NCBI GenBank assembly: GCA_029891385.1
Contig: CM057228.1
Coordinates: forward strand, 135,559,475-135,623,474
Direction of reading: 5' to 3'
Source: Erythroxylum novogranatense
Taxonomy: Eukaryota > Streptophyta > Magnoliopsida > Malpighiales > Erythroxylaceae
Length of the DNA stretch: 64,000 bases
Every line of letters begins with the position of its first letter. Within the stretch, counting starts at the first letter, position 1. The notes beneath the pieces were generated by a model, which did no database searches, had not been told where the DNA came from, and saw only the letters and a program-made list of their open reading frames with translations. This document shows, piece by piece, positions 1 to 11,444 of the stretch. A program made the translations under genes and the position numbers.

Positions 1-1501
1 CCATTGATAGAGATTGTTCCTTGATTTCTAAATTCACTAAAGATGGAAAAGTTGCTAAATGTGTTAGATGTTTAAAAGATGGTCATATAGAAATTGCATG
101 TAAAAGTATTAGGAGATGTATTAATGTGAAGAAAATTTGGGTAGAAAAAGGTACAATAGTTCCTAATATGGTTTATATGACTAACCAAAATGGACCCAAA
201 ATGGCTTGGGCACCAATAAGAAGAAAGAATATTTCAGTTGTAGATACAAGCAAGAAATGAAAATCCATCAAGCATATGGTACATTGATAGTGGATGTTCA
301 AGGCATATGAGTGGAGACAAGAGCTTATTTGCAGAAATCTAACCAAGGAATCAAGGATTTGTCACATTTGGAGACAACAATAAAGGTAAAGTCATTGGTG
401 TTGGTAAAGTGGGTAAGGAACCTTTGCCTACCATTGACAATGTTTTACTTGTTGATGGTTTGAAACATAATTTGCTAAGTGTCTCTCAATTGTGTGATAT
501 GAATTTTAATGTGACATTTGAATCATCTCATTGTATGGTTAAGAAAGATGAAAATGTTGCTTTCATTGGTTTGAGGCATGGAAATACATATATTGTTGAT
601 TTACATGAAGATAGTTCTTTTAATGAAAAGTGTTTGGTGACATTAGAAGAAAATGCAATTTTATAGCATAGAAAGTTAGGACATGCACCATTGTCTTTAA
701 TTTCTAAACTTTCTAAAAATGATATTGTGAGAGGTTTGCCTAAGATAAAATTTGTTAAAGACCACTTATGTGAATCTTGTTTGAAAGGCAAACATGTTAG
801 AGAATCTTTCAAATCAAAGAAAGAAATTTGTACATCTAGAATTCTTGAACTTGTTCATATGGATTTAATTGGACCATCTAGACATGCTAGTCTAAGTGGT
901 AAATTATATGTTATTGTTATTGCAAATGATTTTTCAAGATTTACTTGGGTGAGATTTCTTGCAAATAAAAGTGATGCTTTTAACGAGTTTACTAAGTGGT
1001 GTAGGTTGATTCAAAATGAAAAGAATTTGACAATTGTTGCAATTAGAACCGATTATAGAGGTGAGTTTGATTGTGAACCATTGAAAGGCTTTGTGAAAAA
1101 TATGGAATGGAACACAATTTCTCAACACCAAGATCACCACAACAAAACGGTGTAGTAGAAAGGAAGAATCGCTCACTTAAAGAAATGAGTAAAACAATGT
1201 TGAATGAATACAATCTTCCTAAATCCTTTTGGGCAGTGGCAATCAATACCGCGTGCTATGTCATCAATAGAGTGCATCTTAGACGAGACAAAAAGAAGAC
1301 ACCATACGAGTTATGGAAAGGTAAGAAACCCAACATATCATATTTTCATCCGTTTGGTTGCAAAGTTTTTATTCATAATAATGGAAAGAACAACTTAGGA
1401 AAATTTGATTCAAAATATGATGTAGGTGTGTTTCTTGGTTATTCACTAACTAGTAAGGCGTTTAGAGTCTATAATAATAGAACTAGGAGTGTTGAAGAAA
1501 A
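1..1501 (+). pseudogene. Tandem unit 1 (partial): gag zinc knuckle, protease, integrase
   Basis: The window opens in the gag zinc-knuckle region (CVRCLKDGHIEIAC at about 72-113). A stop in the protease linker (about 258-260) precedes the protease motif WYIDSGCSRHM in another frame. The segment VGKVGKEPLPTIDN leads into GAG-pre-integrase, broken by TAG at 664-666, then the integrase core with HMDLIGP and the PQQNG motif. At 1494-1501 the integrase runs into gag coiled-coil sequence through the shared 8-mer GAAGAAAA. More units may lie to the left of the window. Confidence 0.85.
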
Positions 1502-2102
1502 GAAGAAAGCTAGTTTTGTAGCCACTTGGAGTGATGATGAGGAAGCATACCAAAGCAATGATGAAAACAACTTACCTCTTATGGCAGATAGCTCCTTAAC
1601 AAGTGATGATGAAGATGAGGTAATAATTACTGATCAAAATCTTAGAGATTCATTTACTGCTTTACAAATTGATTTTGAAGAAGCTATTGAAATCAACAAG
1701 AAATTGAGAAGGAAAATAAAAGATCTTGTGGCTGAAAATAATGATTTGTTTGAAACTATTAATGACTTAGAATGCTACAAGGAAGATCATTCTGCATGCT
1801 TAGCTGAAAAAGAAAAACTAACTAATGAACTTGATAGACTTAGAAAAGAGTTTTCATATGTGGTTGGAAAATTTGCCAATGGAAATGAAAAATTTGAAAA
1901 AATGTTGTCTTTACAAAGATTTTCAATTTCTAAACATGGTTTAGGATATGACCCCATTGATAGAGATTGTTCCTTGATTTCTAAATTCACTAAAGATGGA
2001 AAAGTTGCTAAATGTGTTAGATGTTTAAAAGATGGTCATATAGAAATTGCATGTAAAAGTATTAGGAGATGTATTAATGTGAAGAAATTTTGGGTAAAAT
2101 AA
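1107..2102 (+). pseudogene. In-frame integrase-gag chimeric ORF across junction 1-2
   Basis: A 331-codon open frame begins in the integrase core (PQQNGVVERKNRSLKEM), continues through the integrase C-terminal part (GYSLTSKAFRVYNN), crosses the repeat junction near residue 130 without a frame change, and continues as gag coiled coil and zinc knuckle. It stops at 2100-2102. The fusion is a by-product of the repeat junction, and no ATG context or promoter argues for expression. Similar chimeric frames occur at 3158-3928 and 5090-6118. Confidence 0.6.
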
Positions 2103-3453
2103 GGTACAATAGTTCCTAATATGGTTTATATGACTAACCAAAATAGTCCCAAAATGGCGTGGGCACCAATAAGAAGAAAGAATATTTCAGTTGTAGATAT
2201 AAGCAAGAAATGAAAATCCATCAAGCATATGGTACATTGATAGTGGATGTTCAAGGCATATGAGTGGAGACAAGAGCTTATTTGCAGAAATCTAACCAAG
2301 GAATCAAGGATTTGTCACATTTGGAGACAACAACAAAGGTAAAGTCATTGATGTTGGTAAAGTGGGTAAGGAACCTTTGCCTACCATTGACAATGTTTTA
2401 CTTGTTGATGGCTTGAAACATAATTTGCTAAGTGTCTCTCAATTGTGTGATATGAATTTTAATGTGACATTTGAATCATCTCATTGTATGGTTAAGAAAG
2501 ATGAAAATGTTGCTTTCATTGGTTTGAGGCATGGAAATACATATATTGTTGATTTACATGAAGATAGTTCTTTTAATGAAAAGTGTTTGGTGACATTAGA
2601 AGAAAATGCAATTTTATGGCATAGAAAGTTAGGACATGCACCATTGCCTTTAATTTCTAAACTTTCTAAAAATGATATTGTGAGAGGTTTGCCTAAGATA
2701 AAATTTGTTAAAGACCACTTATGTGAATCTTGTTTGAAAGGCAAACATGTTAGAGAATCTTTCAAACCAAAGAAAGAAATTTGTACATCTAGAATTCTTG
2801 AACTTGTTCATATGGATTTAATTGGACCATCTAGTCATGCTAGTCTAAGTGGTAAATTATATGTTATTGTTATTGTAAATGATTTTTCAAGATTTACTTG
2901 GGTGAGATTTCTTGCAAATAAAAGTGATGCTTTTAACGAGTTTACTAAGTGGTGTAGGTTGGTTCAAAATGAAAAGAATTTGACAATTGTTGCAATTAGA
3001 ACCGATCATAGAGGTGAGTTTGATTGTGAACCATTCGAAAGGCTTTGTGAAAAATATGGAATGGAACACAATTTCTCAACACCAAGATCACCACAACAAA
3101 ACGGTGTAGTAGAAAGGAAGAATCGCTCACTTAAAGAAATGAGTAAAACAATGTTGAATGAATACAATCTTCTTAAATCCTTTTGGGCAGTGGCAATCAA
3201 TACCGCGTGCTATGTCATCAATAGAGTGCATCTTAGACGAGAAAAAGAAGACACCATACGAGTTATGGAAAGGTAAGAAACCCAACATATCATATTTTCA
3301 TCCGTTTGGTTGCAAAGTTTTTATTCATAATAATGGAAAGAACAACTTAGGAAATTTTGATTCAAAATATGATGTAGGTGTGTTTCTTGGTTATTCACTA
3401 ACTAGTAAGGCATTTAGAGTCTATAATAATAGAACTAGGAGTGTTGAAGAAAA
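1502..3453 (+). repeat. Tandem unit 2 of the copia gag-integrase array (1952 bp)
   Basis: This unit runs from the gag coiled coil (KKLRRKIKDLVAENNDL) through zinc knuckle, protease, GAG-pre-integrase and integrase to the next GAAGAAAA junction at 3446-3453. It matches units 1, 3 and 4 almost base for base. It has TGG where units 1 and 4 have TAG in the pre-integrase domain. It has a small deletion near 3241 that shifts the integrase frame. It carries the same protease-linker TGA and the same in-frame TAA after the protease motif as its sisters. Confidence 0.9.
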
Positions 3454-5406
3454 GAAGAAAGCTAGTCTTGTAGTCACTTGGAGTGATGATGAGGAAGCAT
3501 ACCAAAGCAATGATGAAAACAACTTAGCTCTTATGACAAATAGCTCCTTAACAAGTGATGATGAAGATGAGGTAATGATTATTGATCAAAATCTTAGAGA
3601 TTCATTTACTGCTTTACAAATTGATTTTGAAGAAGCTATTGAAATCAACAAGAAATTGAGAAGGAAAATAAAAGATCTTGTGGCTGAAAATAATGATTTG
3701 TTTGAAACTATTAATGACTTAGAATGCTACAAGGAAGATCTTTCTGCATGCTTAGCTGAAAAAGAAAAACTAACTAATGAACTTGATAGACTTAGAAAAG
3801 AGTTTTCATATGTGGTTGGAAAATTTGCCAATGGAAAAGAAAATTTTGAAAAAATGTTGTCTTTACAAAGATTTTCAATTTCTAAACATGGTTTAGGATA
3901 TGACCCATTGATAGAGATTGTTCCTTGATTTCTAAATTCACTAAAGATGGAAAAGTTGCTAAATGTGTTAGATGTTTAAAAGATGGTCATATAGAAATTG
4001 CATGTAAAAGTATTAGGAGATGTATTAATGTGAAGAAAATTTGGGTAAAATAAGGTACAATAGTTCCTAATATGGTTTATATGACTAACCAAAATGGTCC
4101 CAAAATGGCTTGGGCACCAATAAGAAGAAAGAATATTTCAGTTGTAGATACAAGCAAGAAATGAAAATCCATCAAGCATATGGTACATTGATAGTGGATG
4201 TTCAAGGCATATGAGTGGAGACAAGAGCTTATTTGCAGAAATCTAACCAAGGAATCAAGGATTTGTCACATTTGGAGACAACAACAAAGGTAAAGTCATT
4301 GGTGTTGGTAAAGTGGGTAAGGAACCTTTGCCTACCATTGACAATGTTTTACTTGTTGATGACTTGAAACATAATTTGTTAAGTGTCTCTCAATTGTGTG
4401 ATATGAATTTTAACGTGACATTTGAATCATCTTATTGTATGTTTAAGAAAGATGAAAATGTTGCTTTCATTGGTTTGAGGCATGGAAATACATATATTGT
4501 TGATTTACATGAAGATAGTTCTTTTAATGAAAAGTGTTTGGTGACATTAGAAGAAAATGCAATTTTATGGCATAGAAAGTTAGGACATGCACCATTGCCT
4601 TTAATTTCTAAACTTTCTAAAAATGATATTGTGAGAGGTTTGCCTAAGATAAAATTTGTTAAAGACCACTTATGTGAATCTTGTTTGAAAGGCAAACATG
4701 TTAGAGAATCTTTCAAACCAAAGAAAGAAATTTGTACATCTAGAATTCTTGAACTTGTTCATATGGATTTAATTGGACCATCTAGGCATGCTAGTCTAAG
4801 TGGTAAATTATATGTTATTGTTATTGTAAATGATTTTTCAAGATTTACTTGGGTGAGATTTCTTGCAAATAAAAGTGATGCTTTTAACGAGTTTACTAAG
4901 TGGTGTAGGTTGGTTCAAAATGAAAAGAATTTGACAATTGTTGCAATTAGAACCGATCATAGAGGTGAGTTTGATTGTGAACCATTCAAAAGGCTTTGTG
5001 AAAAATATGGAATGGAACACAATTTCTCAACACCAAGATCACCACAATAAAACGGTGTAGTAGAAAGGAAGAATCGCTCACTTAAAGAAATGAGTAAAAC
5101 AATGTTGAATGAATACAATCTTCCTAAATCCTTTTGGGCAGTGGCAATCAATACCGCGTGCTATGTCATCAATAGAGTGCATCTTAGACGAGACAAAAAG
5201 AAGACACCATACGAGTTATGGAAAGGTAAGAAACCCAACATATCATATTTTCATCCGTTTGGTTGCAAAGTTTTTATTCATAATAATGGAAAGAACAACT
5301 TAGGAAATTTTGATTCAAAATATGATGTAGGTGTGTTTCTTGGTTATTCACTAACTAGTAAGGCATTTAGAGTCTATAATAATAGAACTAGGAGTGTTGA
5401 AGAAAA
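3454..5406 (+). repeat. Tandem unit 3 of the copia gag-integrase array (1953 bp)
   Basis: Same domain order as unit 2, ending at the GAAGAAAA junction at 5399-5406. It carries unit-specific changes: a CAA-to-TAA change in the integrase PQQNG motif at about 5047-5049, and a one-base loss at about 3905-3910 (gacccattg versus gaccccattg). The shared protease-linker TGA and the TAA after the protease motif are again present. Confidence 0.9.
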
Positions 5407-6118
5407 GAAGAAAGCTAGTCTTGTAGCCACTTGGAGTGATGATGAGGAAGCATACCAAAGCAATGATGAAAACAACTTAGCTCTTATGGCAAATAGCTCC
5501 TTAACAAGTGATGATGAAGATGAGGTAATGATTATTGATCAAAATCTTAGAGATTCATTTACTGCTTTACAAATTGATTTTGAAGAAGCTATTGAAATCA
5601 ACAAGAAATTGAGAAGGAAAATAAAAGATCTTGTGGCTGAAAATAATGATTTGTTTGAAACTATTAATGACTTAGAATGCTACAAGGAAGATCATTCTGC
5701 ATGCTTAGCTGAAAAAGAAAAACTAACTAATGAACTTGATAGACTTAGAAAAGAGTTTTCATATGTGGTTGGAAAATTTGCCAATGGAAATGAAAAATTT
5801 GAAAAAATGTTGTCTTTACAAAGATTTTCAATTTCTAAACATGGTTTAGGATATGACCCCATTGATAGAGATTGTTCATTGATTTCTAAATTCACTAAAG
5901 ATGGAAAAGTTGCTAAATGTGTTAGATGTTTAAAAGATGGTCATATAGAAATTGCATGTAAAAGTATTAGGAGATGTATTAATGTGAAGAAAATTTGGGT
6001 AGAAAAAGGTACAATAGTTCCTAATATGGTTTATATGACTAACCAAAATGGTCCCAAAATAGCTTGGGCACCAATAAGAAGAAAGAATATTTCAGTTGTA
6101 GATACAAGCAAGAAATGA
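5090..6118 (+). pseudogene. In-frame integrase-gag chimeric ORF across junction 3-4
   Basis: A 342-codon frame starts at MSKTMLNEYN in the integrase, crosses the junction near 5399-5406, and runs through the gag coiled coil and zinc knuckle to the shared protease-linker stop. It is the longest open frame of the array. It includes about 100 codons of integrase C-terminal part and more than 220 codons of gag-derived sequence. Function is not implied. Confidence 0.6.
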
Positions 6119-8886
6119 AAATCCATCAAGCATATGGTACATTGATAGTGGATGTTCAAGGCATATGAGTGGAGACAAGAGCTTATTTGCAGAAATCTAA
6201 CCAAGGAATCAAGGATTTGTCACATTTGGAGACAACAACAAAGGTAAAGTCATTGATGTTGGTAAAGTGGGTAAGGAACCTTTGCCTACCATTGACAATG
6301 TTTTACTTGTTGATGGCTTGAAACATAATTTGCTAAGTGTCTCTCAATTGTGTGATATGAATTTTAATGTGACATTTGAATCATCTCATTGTATGGTTAA
6401 GAAAGATGAAAATGTTGCTTTCATTGGTTTGAGGCATGGAAATACATATATTGTTGATTTACATGAAGATAGTTCTTTTAATGAAAAGTGTTTGGTGATA
6501 TTAGAAAAAAAAATGCAATTTTATAGCATAGAAAGTTAGGACATGCACCATTGTCTTTAATTTCTAAACTTTCTAAAAATCATATTGTGAGAGGTTTGCC
6601 TAAGATAAAATTTGTTAAAGACCACTTATGTGAATCTTGTTTGAAAGGCAAACATGTTAGAGAATCTTTCAAACCAAAGAAAGAAATTTGTACATCTAGA
6701 ATTCTTGAACTTGTTCATATGGATTTAATTGGACCATCTAGGCATGCTAGTCTAAGTGGTAAATTATATGTTATTGTGATGGGTGTCGAATCCACCAAAA
6801 ATAAATCCCAAACACCAAACGAAAATAAATTGCGCACAGTGGTAAATGGGGTCGATCCACAGAGAATGGAACAAATTGATTCTATTCAAATGCCAAAGAA
6901 CGAATGAAATTAATAAAAAGGGAGTTTTGGAGTTTTCTGCTAAAACTACTAATTAATCTAACCACTAATAAATGATTAACGTAATTAATAAAACAATAAC
7001 CAACAAAGAGCGCAAATAAAATTGATAAACTCAATAGCGACAACTTAGCAGAAATTCCTAATTATTATGCATAGACCTCGATCATCGACTCAAATATTTT
7101 CTTTGGTTTAATAATTAGCTATGGTTACCAACTACTTGCTCTCTCGTTTCTTCTTAATCTTAGAACAATCAAAGAAACTCCTTTAAATTGTTCCCTAATT
7201 AACTAATAACCCATTCGAGACTCTCTCCGAGATTCAATTAATTAACAGCGTTAAACTCTAAAGAAACACTAACCCTAACTGACTACGCAGTAACTCATGC
7301 TTCATCTAATTAGCTCGCAAGTTTCTCCACACAAAATCAGACAAGTAATATGTCCTAGTGCCAATTGCCACAAACACTAATCACCCAGTTAACACCACCA
7401 AGTAAATCAGTTGGCGATATGCAAATTAATCGACTCTACAATCGGGCCCTAATCGCATAATCAATTAATAAACAATGACAGTAAAACGGAAACAGTACGA
7501 ATATTATAAACTAAATAATCAGAACAATAGGTCTCACGAGTCAAAGCATAACAATTGGAATTCCCCGACTAAAACAATTTAGCTACTCATAACAGAATTA
7601 AATAAAACAAAATTCTTAATTAACATGTTCTAATTAACAAAGGAAAGAAGAAAAACTAGGAAAATCTCCCTAAACACGCTGCTGATTCCTCTCTTCTCCA
7701 AGTCACGCTGCTTTCCTTGTGTCCGTCACTGTTCCTCCAGAAAAACTTCTAGCCTTTTTTTCTTTTTTTTCCTTCTGTTGCCTGCGTGCTGCCCTTTCTA
7801 CTAGGTTTTGTCCTTCTCTTTTAATTGTCGTGGGCCCCACTTCTTGTCCATATTGCTTTAATTTGTTTTTGAGCCCATTAATTGCCGCACTCTTCAATCC
7901 TCTCTACACTATTGCGTGCGTGACTCCTTCAAAATGCAGCTGCTATCTTCTTTTTACTCTTTGCCTTTGTCTCATTAATTCCACGTCAGCCCTCGTGCGT
8001 GATTTGCTCTCCTATTTTTCCCTTTTGCCTGCGTGACTCCGTAGCTGCCTCATGTAACTAATTGATTATTGCTCCTTTACTGTGTTGTCTTCACTTGACT
8101 TTTTACGCCAACGTCTTGGGCTGCATCTTGATTTATGTATGTGCTGCGTTTTGTCCTTGCATATACTACGTTTTATTCCTCCCTTAATTCCCTTCATGAA
8201 AATATTAAATCAGATTAAGTCCCAATAATTAAACCAATAAGAGGAATAAAAAGGAATAATTAAAACACAAATATTAGACAAATATACACTTATCATATTG
8301 TTATTGTAAATGATTTTTCAAGATTTACTTGGGTGAGATTTCTTGCAAATAAAAGTGATGCTTTTAACGGGTTTACTTAGTGGTGTAGGTTGGTTCAAAA
8401 TGAAAAGAATTTGACAATTGTTGCAATTAGAACCGATCATAGAGGTGAGTTTGATTGTGAACCATTCGAAAGGCTTTGTGAAAAATATGGAATGGAACAC
8501 AATTTCTCAATACCAAGATCACCAAAACAAAACGGTGTAGTAGAAAGGAAGAATCGCTCACTTAAAGAAATGAGTAAAACAATGTTGAATGAATACAATC
8601 TTCCTAAATCCTTTTGGGCAGTGGCAATCAATACCGCGTGCTATGTCATCAATAGAGTGCATCTTAGACGAGACAAAAAGAAGACATCATACGAGTTATG
8701 GAAAGGTAAGAAACCCAACATATCATATTTTCATCCGTTTAGTTGCAAAGTTTTTATTCGTAATAATGGAAAGAACAACTTAGGAAAATTTGATTCAAAA
8801 TATGATGTAGGTGTGTTTCTTGGTTATTCACTAACTAGTAAGGCATTTAAAGTCTATAATAATAGAACTAGGAGTGTTGAAGAAAA
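5407..8886 (+). repeat. Tandem unit 4, interrupted by a solo LTR and continuing into the pol remainder
   Basis: This unit has the same gag, protease, pre-integrase and integrase content. It is split within the integrase core by a 1519-bp LTR insertion at 6777-8295. It has a two-base insertion in an A run near 6505-6513 and shares the TAG at 6524-6526 with unit 1. At 8879-8886 the GAAGAAAA 8-mer is followed by TATTAATG, the normal continuation toward reverse transcriptase, rather than by gag. This is therefore the terminal unit and shows the unrearranged downstream sequence. Confidence 0.85.
6777..8295. mobile_element. Solo LTR (1519 bp) inserted in the integrase of tandem unit 4
   Basis: The segment begins TGATGGGTGTCGAATCC and ends ACACTTATCA, so it has TG...CA ends with TGAT/ATCA terminal inverted bases. 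It is flanked by TATTG at 6772-6776 and 8296-8300. Removing the segment and one TATTG restores the sequence seen in units 1-3. No coding domain was seen inside, only unrelated short frames. The parent family was not identified. The host sequence has two ttattg copies at the insertion point, which leaves slight ambiguity in the duplication. Confidence 0.8.
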
Positions 8887-10688
8887 TATTAATGTTAAAT
8901 TCGATGATATGATTTCACCCCCGAGGAAGGTTTGTTTTGATGATAATGCACGAAATTTAGGAAATGAGGTTGAAGAAAAAGAATCCAATGTTGAAGAAGA
9001 AAAGTTAGATGAAGAAGATCATGTACCAAGCACTAAAACATGGGCAAAAGCAAAGAATCATCCTATGGAGCTAGTAATTGGCGCCTTGAATGATGGTTTA
9101 AGAACAAGGAGGAAAATTTATGAACACATGAGCAATTCAGCTTTCATCTCACTAGTGAAACCCAAGAATATAAAAGAGGCTCTTAAAGATAAAAATTGGC
9201 AGCTGTCTATGCAAGAAAAACTTAATCAATTCAAGAGGAATAATGTATGGGACTTGGTAGCTCCACCAAAGGACAAAACCATTATTGGAGTCAAATGGGT
9301 AAATAGGATAAAGTATGATGATAATGGTGAAGCAATCAAGAATAAGTCAAGATTAGTAGCTCAAGGGTTTTATTAAGAAGAAGGACTTGATTATAATGAA
9401 ACATTTGCACCAGTGACTCGATTGGAAGCAATCAGATTATTAAGTGCCTTTGCATTGCATAAGAGGATCAAATCAAATCAAATGGACGTTAAAAGTGCAT
9501 TTCTCAATGGATACATTCAAGAGGAAGTATATGTTAAACAACCACCGAGTTTTAAAGATCATAAACATCCGGATTATGTCTACAAGCTCAAGAAAGCACT
9601 ATATGGATTAAAGCAAGCACCTAGGGCTTGATATGAAAGGTTAAGTACTTTTCTAACTCAAAATGGTTATATTCATGGTAAGGTTAATATTACTTTGTTC
9701 ATAAAACATGTTGATCAAGATATGTTAGTTTGTCAAATTTATGTTGATGATATTGTTTTTGGTGCTACTAATGAATTTTTGTGCAAAGAATTTAGTGACT
9801 TAATGCAAAGTGAATTTGAAATGAGCATGATGGGAGAACTCAAGTTCTTTCTTGGGTTACAAATCAAGCAACTCAAAATGGGATCTTCATTCACCGATCC
9901 AAATATGCAAAAGAACTTCTAAAGAAGTTCAATATGGAAGGATGCAAAGTTGCAGCAACACCTATGGCATCAAATCTGGTCTTGGAAAAATCTAAACATG
10001 AAGAAAATGTTGATCACAAGTTTTATAGAGGTATGATCAGCTCTCTTTTATATTTAACTGCTTTTAAACCAGATATAATGTTTGCTACGTGTCTTTGTGC
10101 TAGATTTCAATTTTGTCCCAAAATTTTTCATTTAAGTGCTTGTAAAAGAATTTTTAGATATCTGAGTAAAACTATTAATCATTGCTTATGGTATCCTAGT
10201 TGTGAATCTTTTGACTTGTATGCGTATAGTGATGTTGACTATGGTGGCTGTATGGTAGATAGAAAAAGCACTAGTGACATATGTCATTTCTTAGGTTCGT
10301 CTTTGATTTCATGGGCTAGTAAAAAGCAAGTGTAGCTATTTCCACTGCTGAATCTGAATATGTAGCAGCTGAAAGTGCACGTGCCCAAGTTCTTTGGCTT
10401 AAACATCAATTACTTGATTATGGTATCGTTGTTAAAGATATTCCAATTTATTGTGATAATACTAGTACAATTTGTTTGAGTAAAAATCCAATTTTGCATA
10501 GTATAACAAAACACATTGAGATTAGACATCATTTCATACGTGATCATTATTTGAAAGGTGATATTTGTTTGAAACATGTCTCTTCAAGTGATCAATTGGC
10601 TGATATATTTACTAAACCTCTTAAAGAAGATGTGTTTGTAAACATTAAGTTGAAACTTGGTATGTGTGATTTAAATTCAATTGTATGA
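8301..10688 (+). pseudogene. Copia pol remainder: integrase C-terminus, reverse transcriptase, RNase H (decayed)
   Basis: Integrase resumes after the solo LTR and continues into a 328-codon frame (8390-9376) that ends in the reverse transcriptase N-terminal region (IIGVKWVNRIKYD). Stops at 9374-9376 and 9629-9631 interrupt reverse transcriptase. The palm motif IYVDDIVFG is near 9737. A frameshift near 9920 separates reverse transcriptase from the connection and RNase H region. RNase H carries YSDVDYGGC and, after another break near 10330, ESEYVAAESAR and the terminal ADIFTKPL block. In family terms this is standard Ty1/copia pol order. The product is not functional. Confidence 0.9.
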
Positions 10689-11444
10689 TTTGCATACACT
10701 TTCACAGTAACATGGTCAAATTATTAGACAAATATGCAATACCATCAGAGAATAAATCAACATGTTCTACATTTAGGTTATGAAGTGATTTTTCTGAATT
10801 ATGGACATATTCCAGTTGACTAATTGGAGTCTAAGTTGATTGATGTTGAGGTATTAGTCATGAAATTTTTTATTAGCTTGTTGACTATTGCATTGGGATA
10901 AATTGATTAAGTGTTTCTAGTCGAGTATTATAGCCATAGTCGACTAATAGTCTTCGACTAGTCGACTAGTTTTGTGTCAGTCGACTACAATACCTTATTG
11001 TCCCATTTTTCAATTTTCTTTTCAAGTCGACCAGAACCGTGTTAGTCGACTAATACAAATATTTTTTCCAAACCAGTCGACTAATTATCTTCAACTAGTC
11101 GACTAGTTTTATGTCAATCGACCCCCATCTCTTAATTTTATTAGTTGACTAATGCAGTACCAGTCGACATTAAGTTATCATGGGTCTCTTTAAAAACCCA
11201 ATCTTTCCCCAATTCTCCGAAAAACCACTGTCTTCTACCTTCGAAATTTCTTCTTCCTAGTCGATTAATCTCTTCAGATTTCTTCAAATCCACAATACCC
11301 ATCTTCAACCCTCTCACAAAAACACAAAACCCACTCATCATTTCAATAAATCAACTCTTCTTCTTTAGAAATCTCTTTTGGTACCTAAAAATCCTAACCT
11401 TTGAAATCAATCTTGTTCTTCCCAAATCTCTCAAATCTTACAAA
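10689..11444 (+). repeat. Non-coding spacer with clustered AGTCGACTA-type palindromes
   Basis: Between pol and the extra ORF the sequence has many copies of TCGACTA and its near variants, for example TCGACTAGTCGACTAG near 10948-10965 and again near 11095-11106. Many are self-complementary. The same motif recurs in the 3' LTR (about 13560-13735) and, as AAGTCGACTTA, in the related solo LTR at 49912-50967. No coding function is evident here. A role as family-specific regulatory or structural repeats is inference. Confidence 0.7.

Noticed and set aside
7719..8036. 105-codon frame inside the solo LTR
   Set aside because: It lies within LTR sequence, has low-complexity composition and no recognisable domain.
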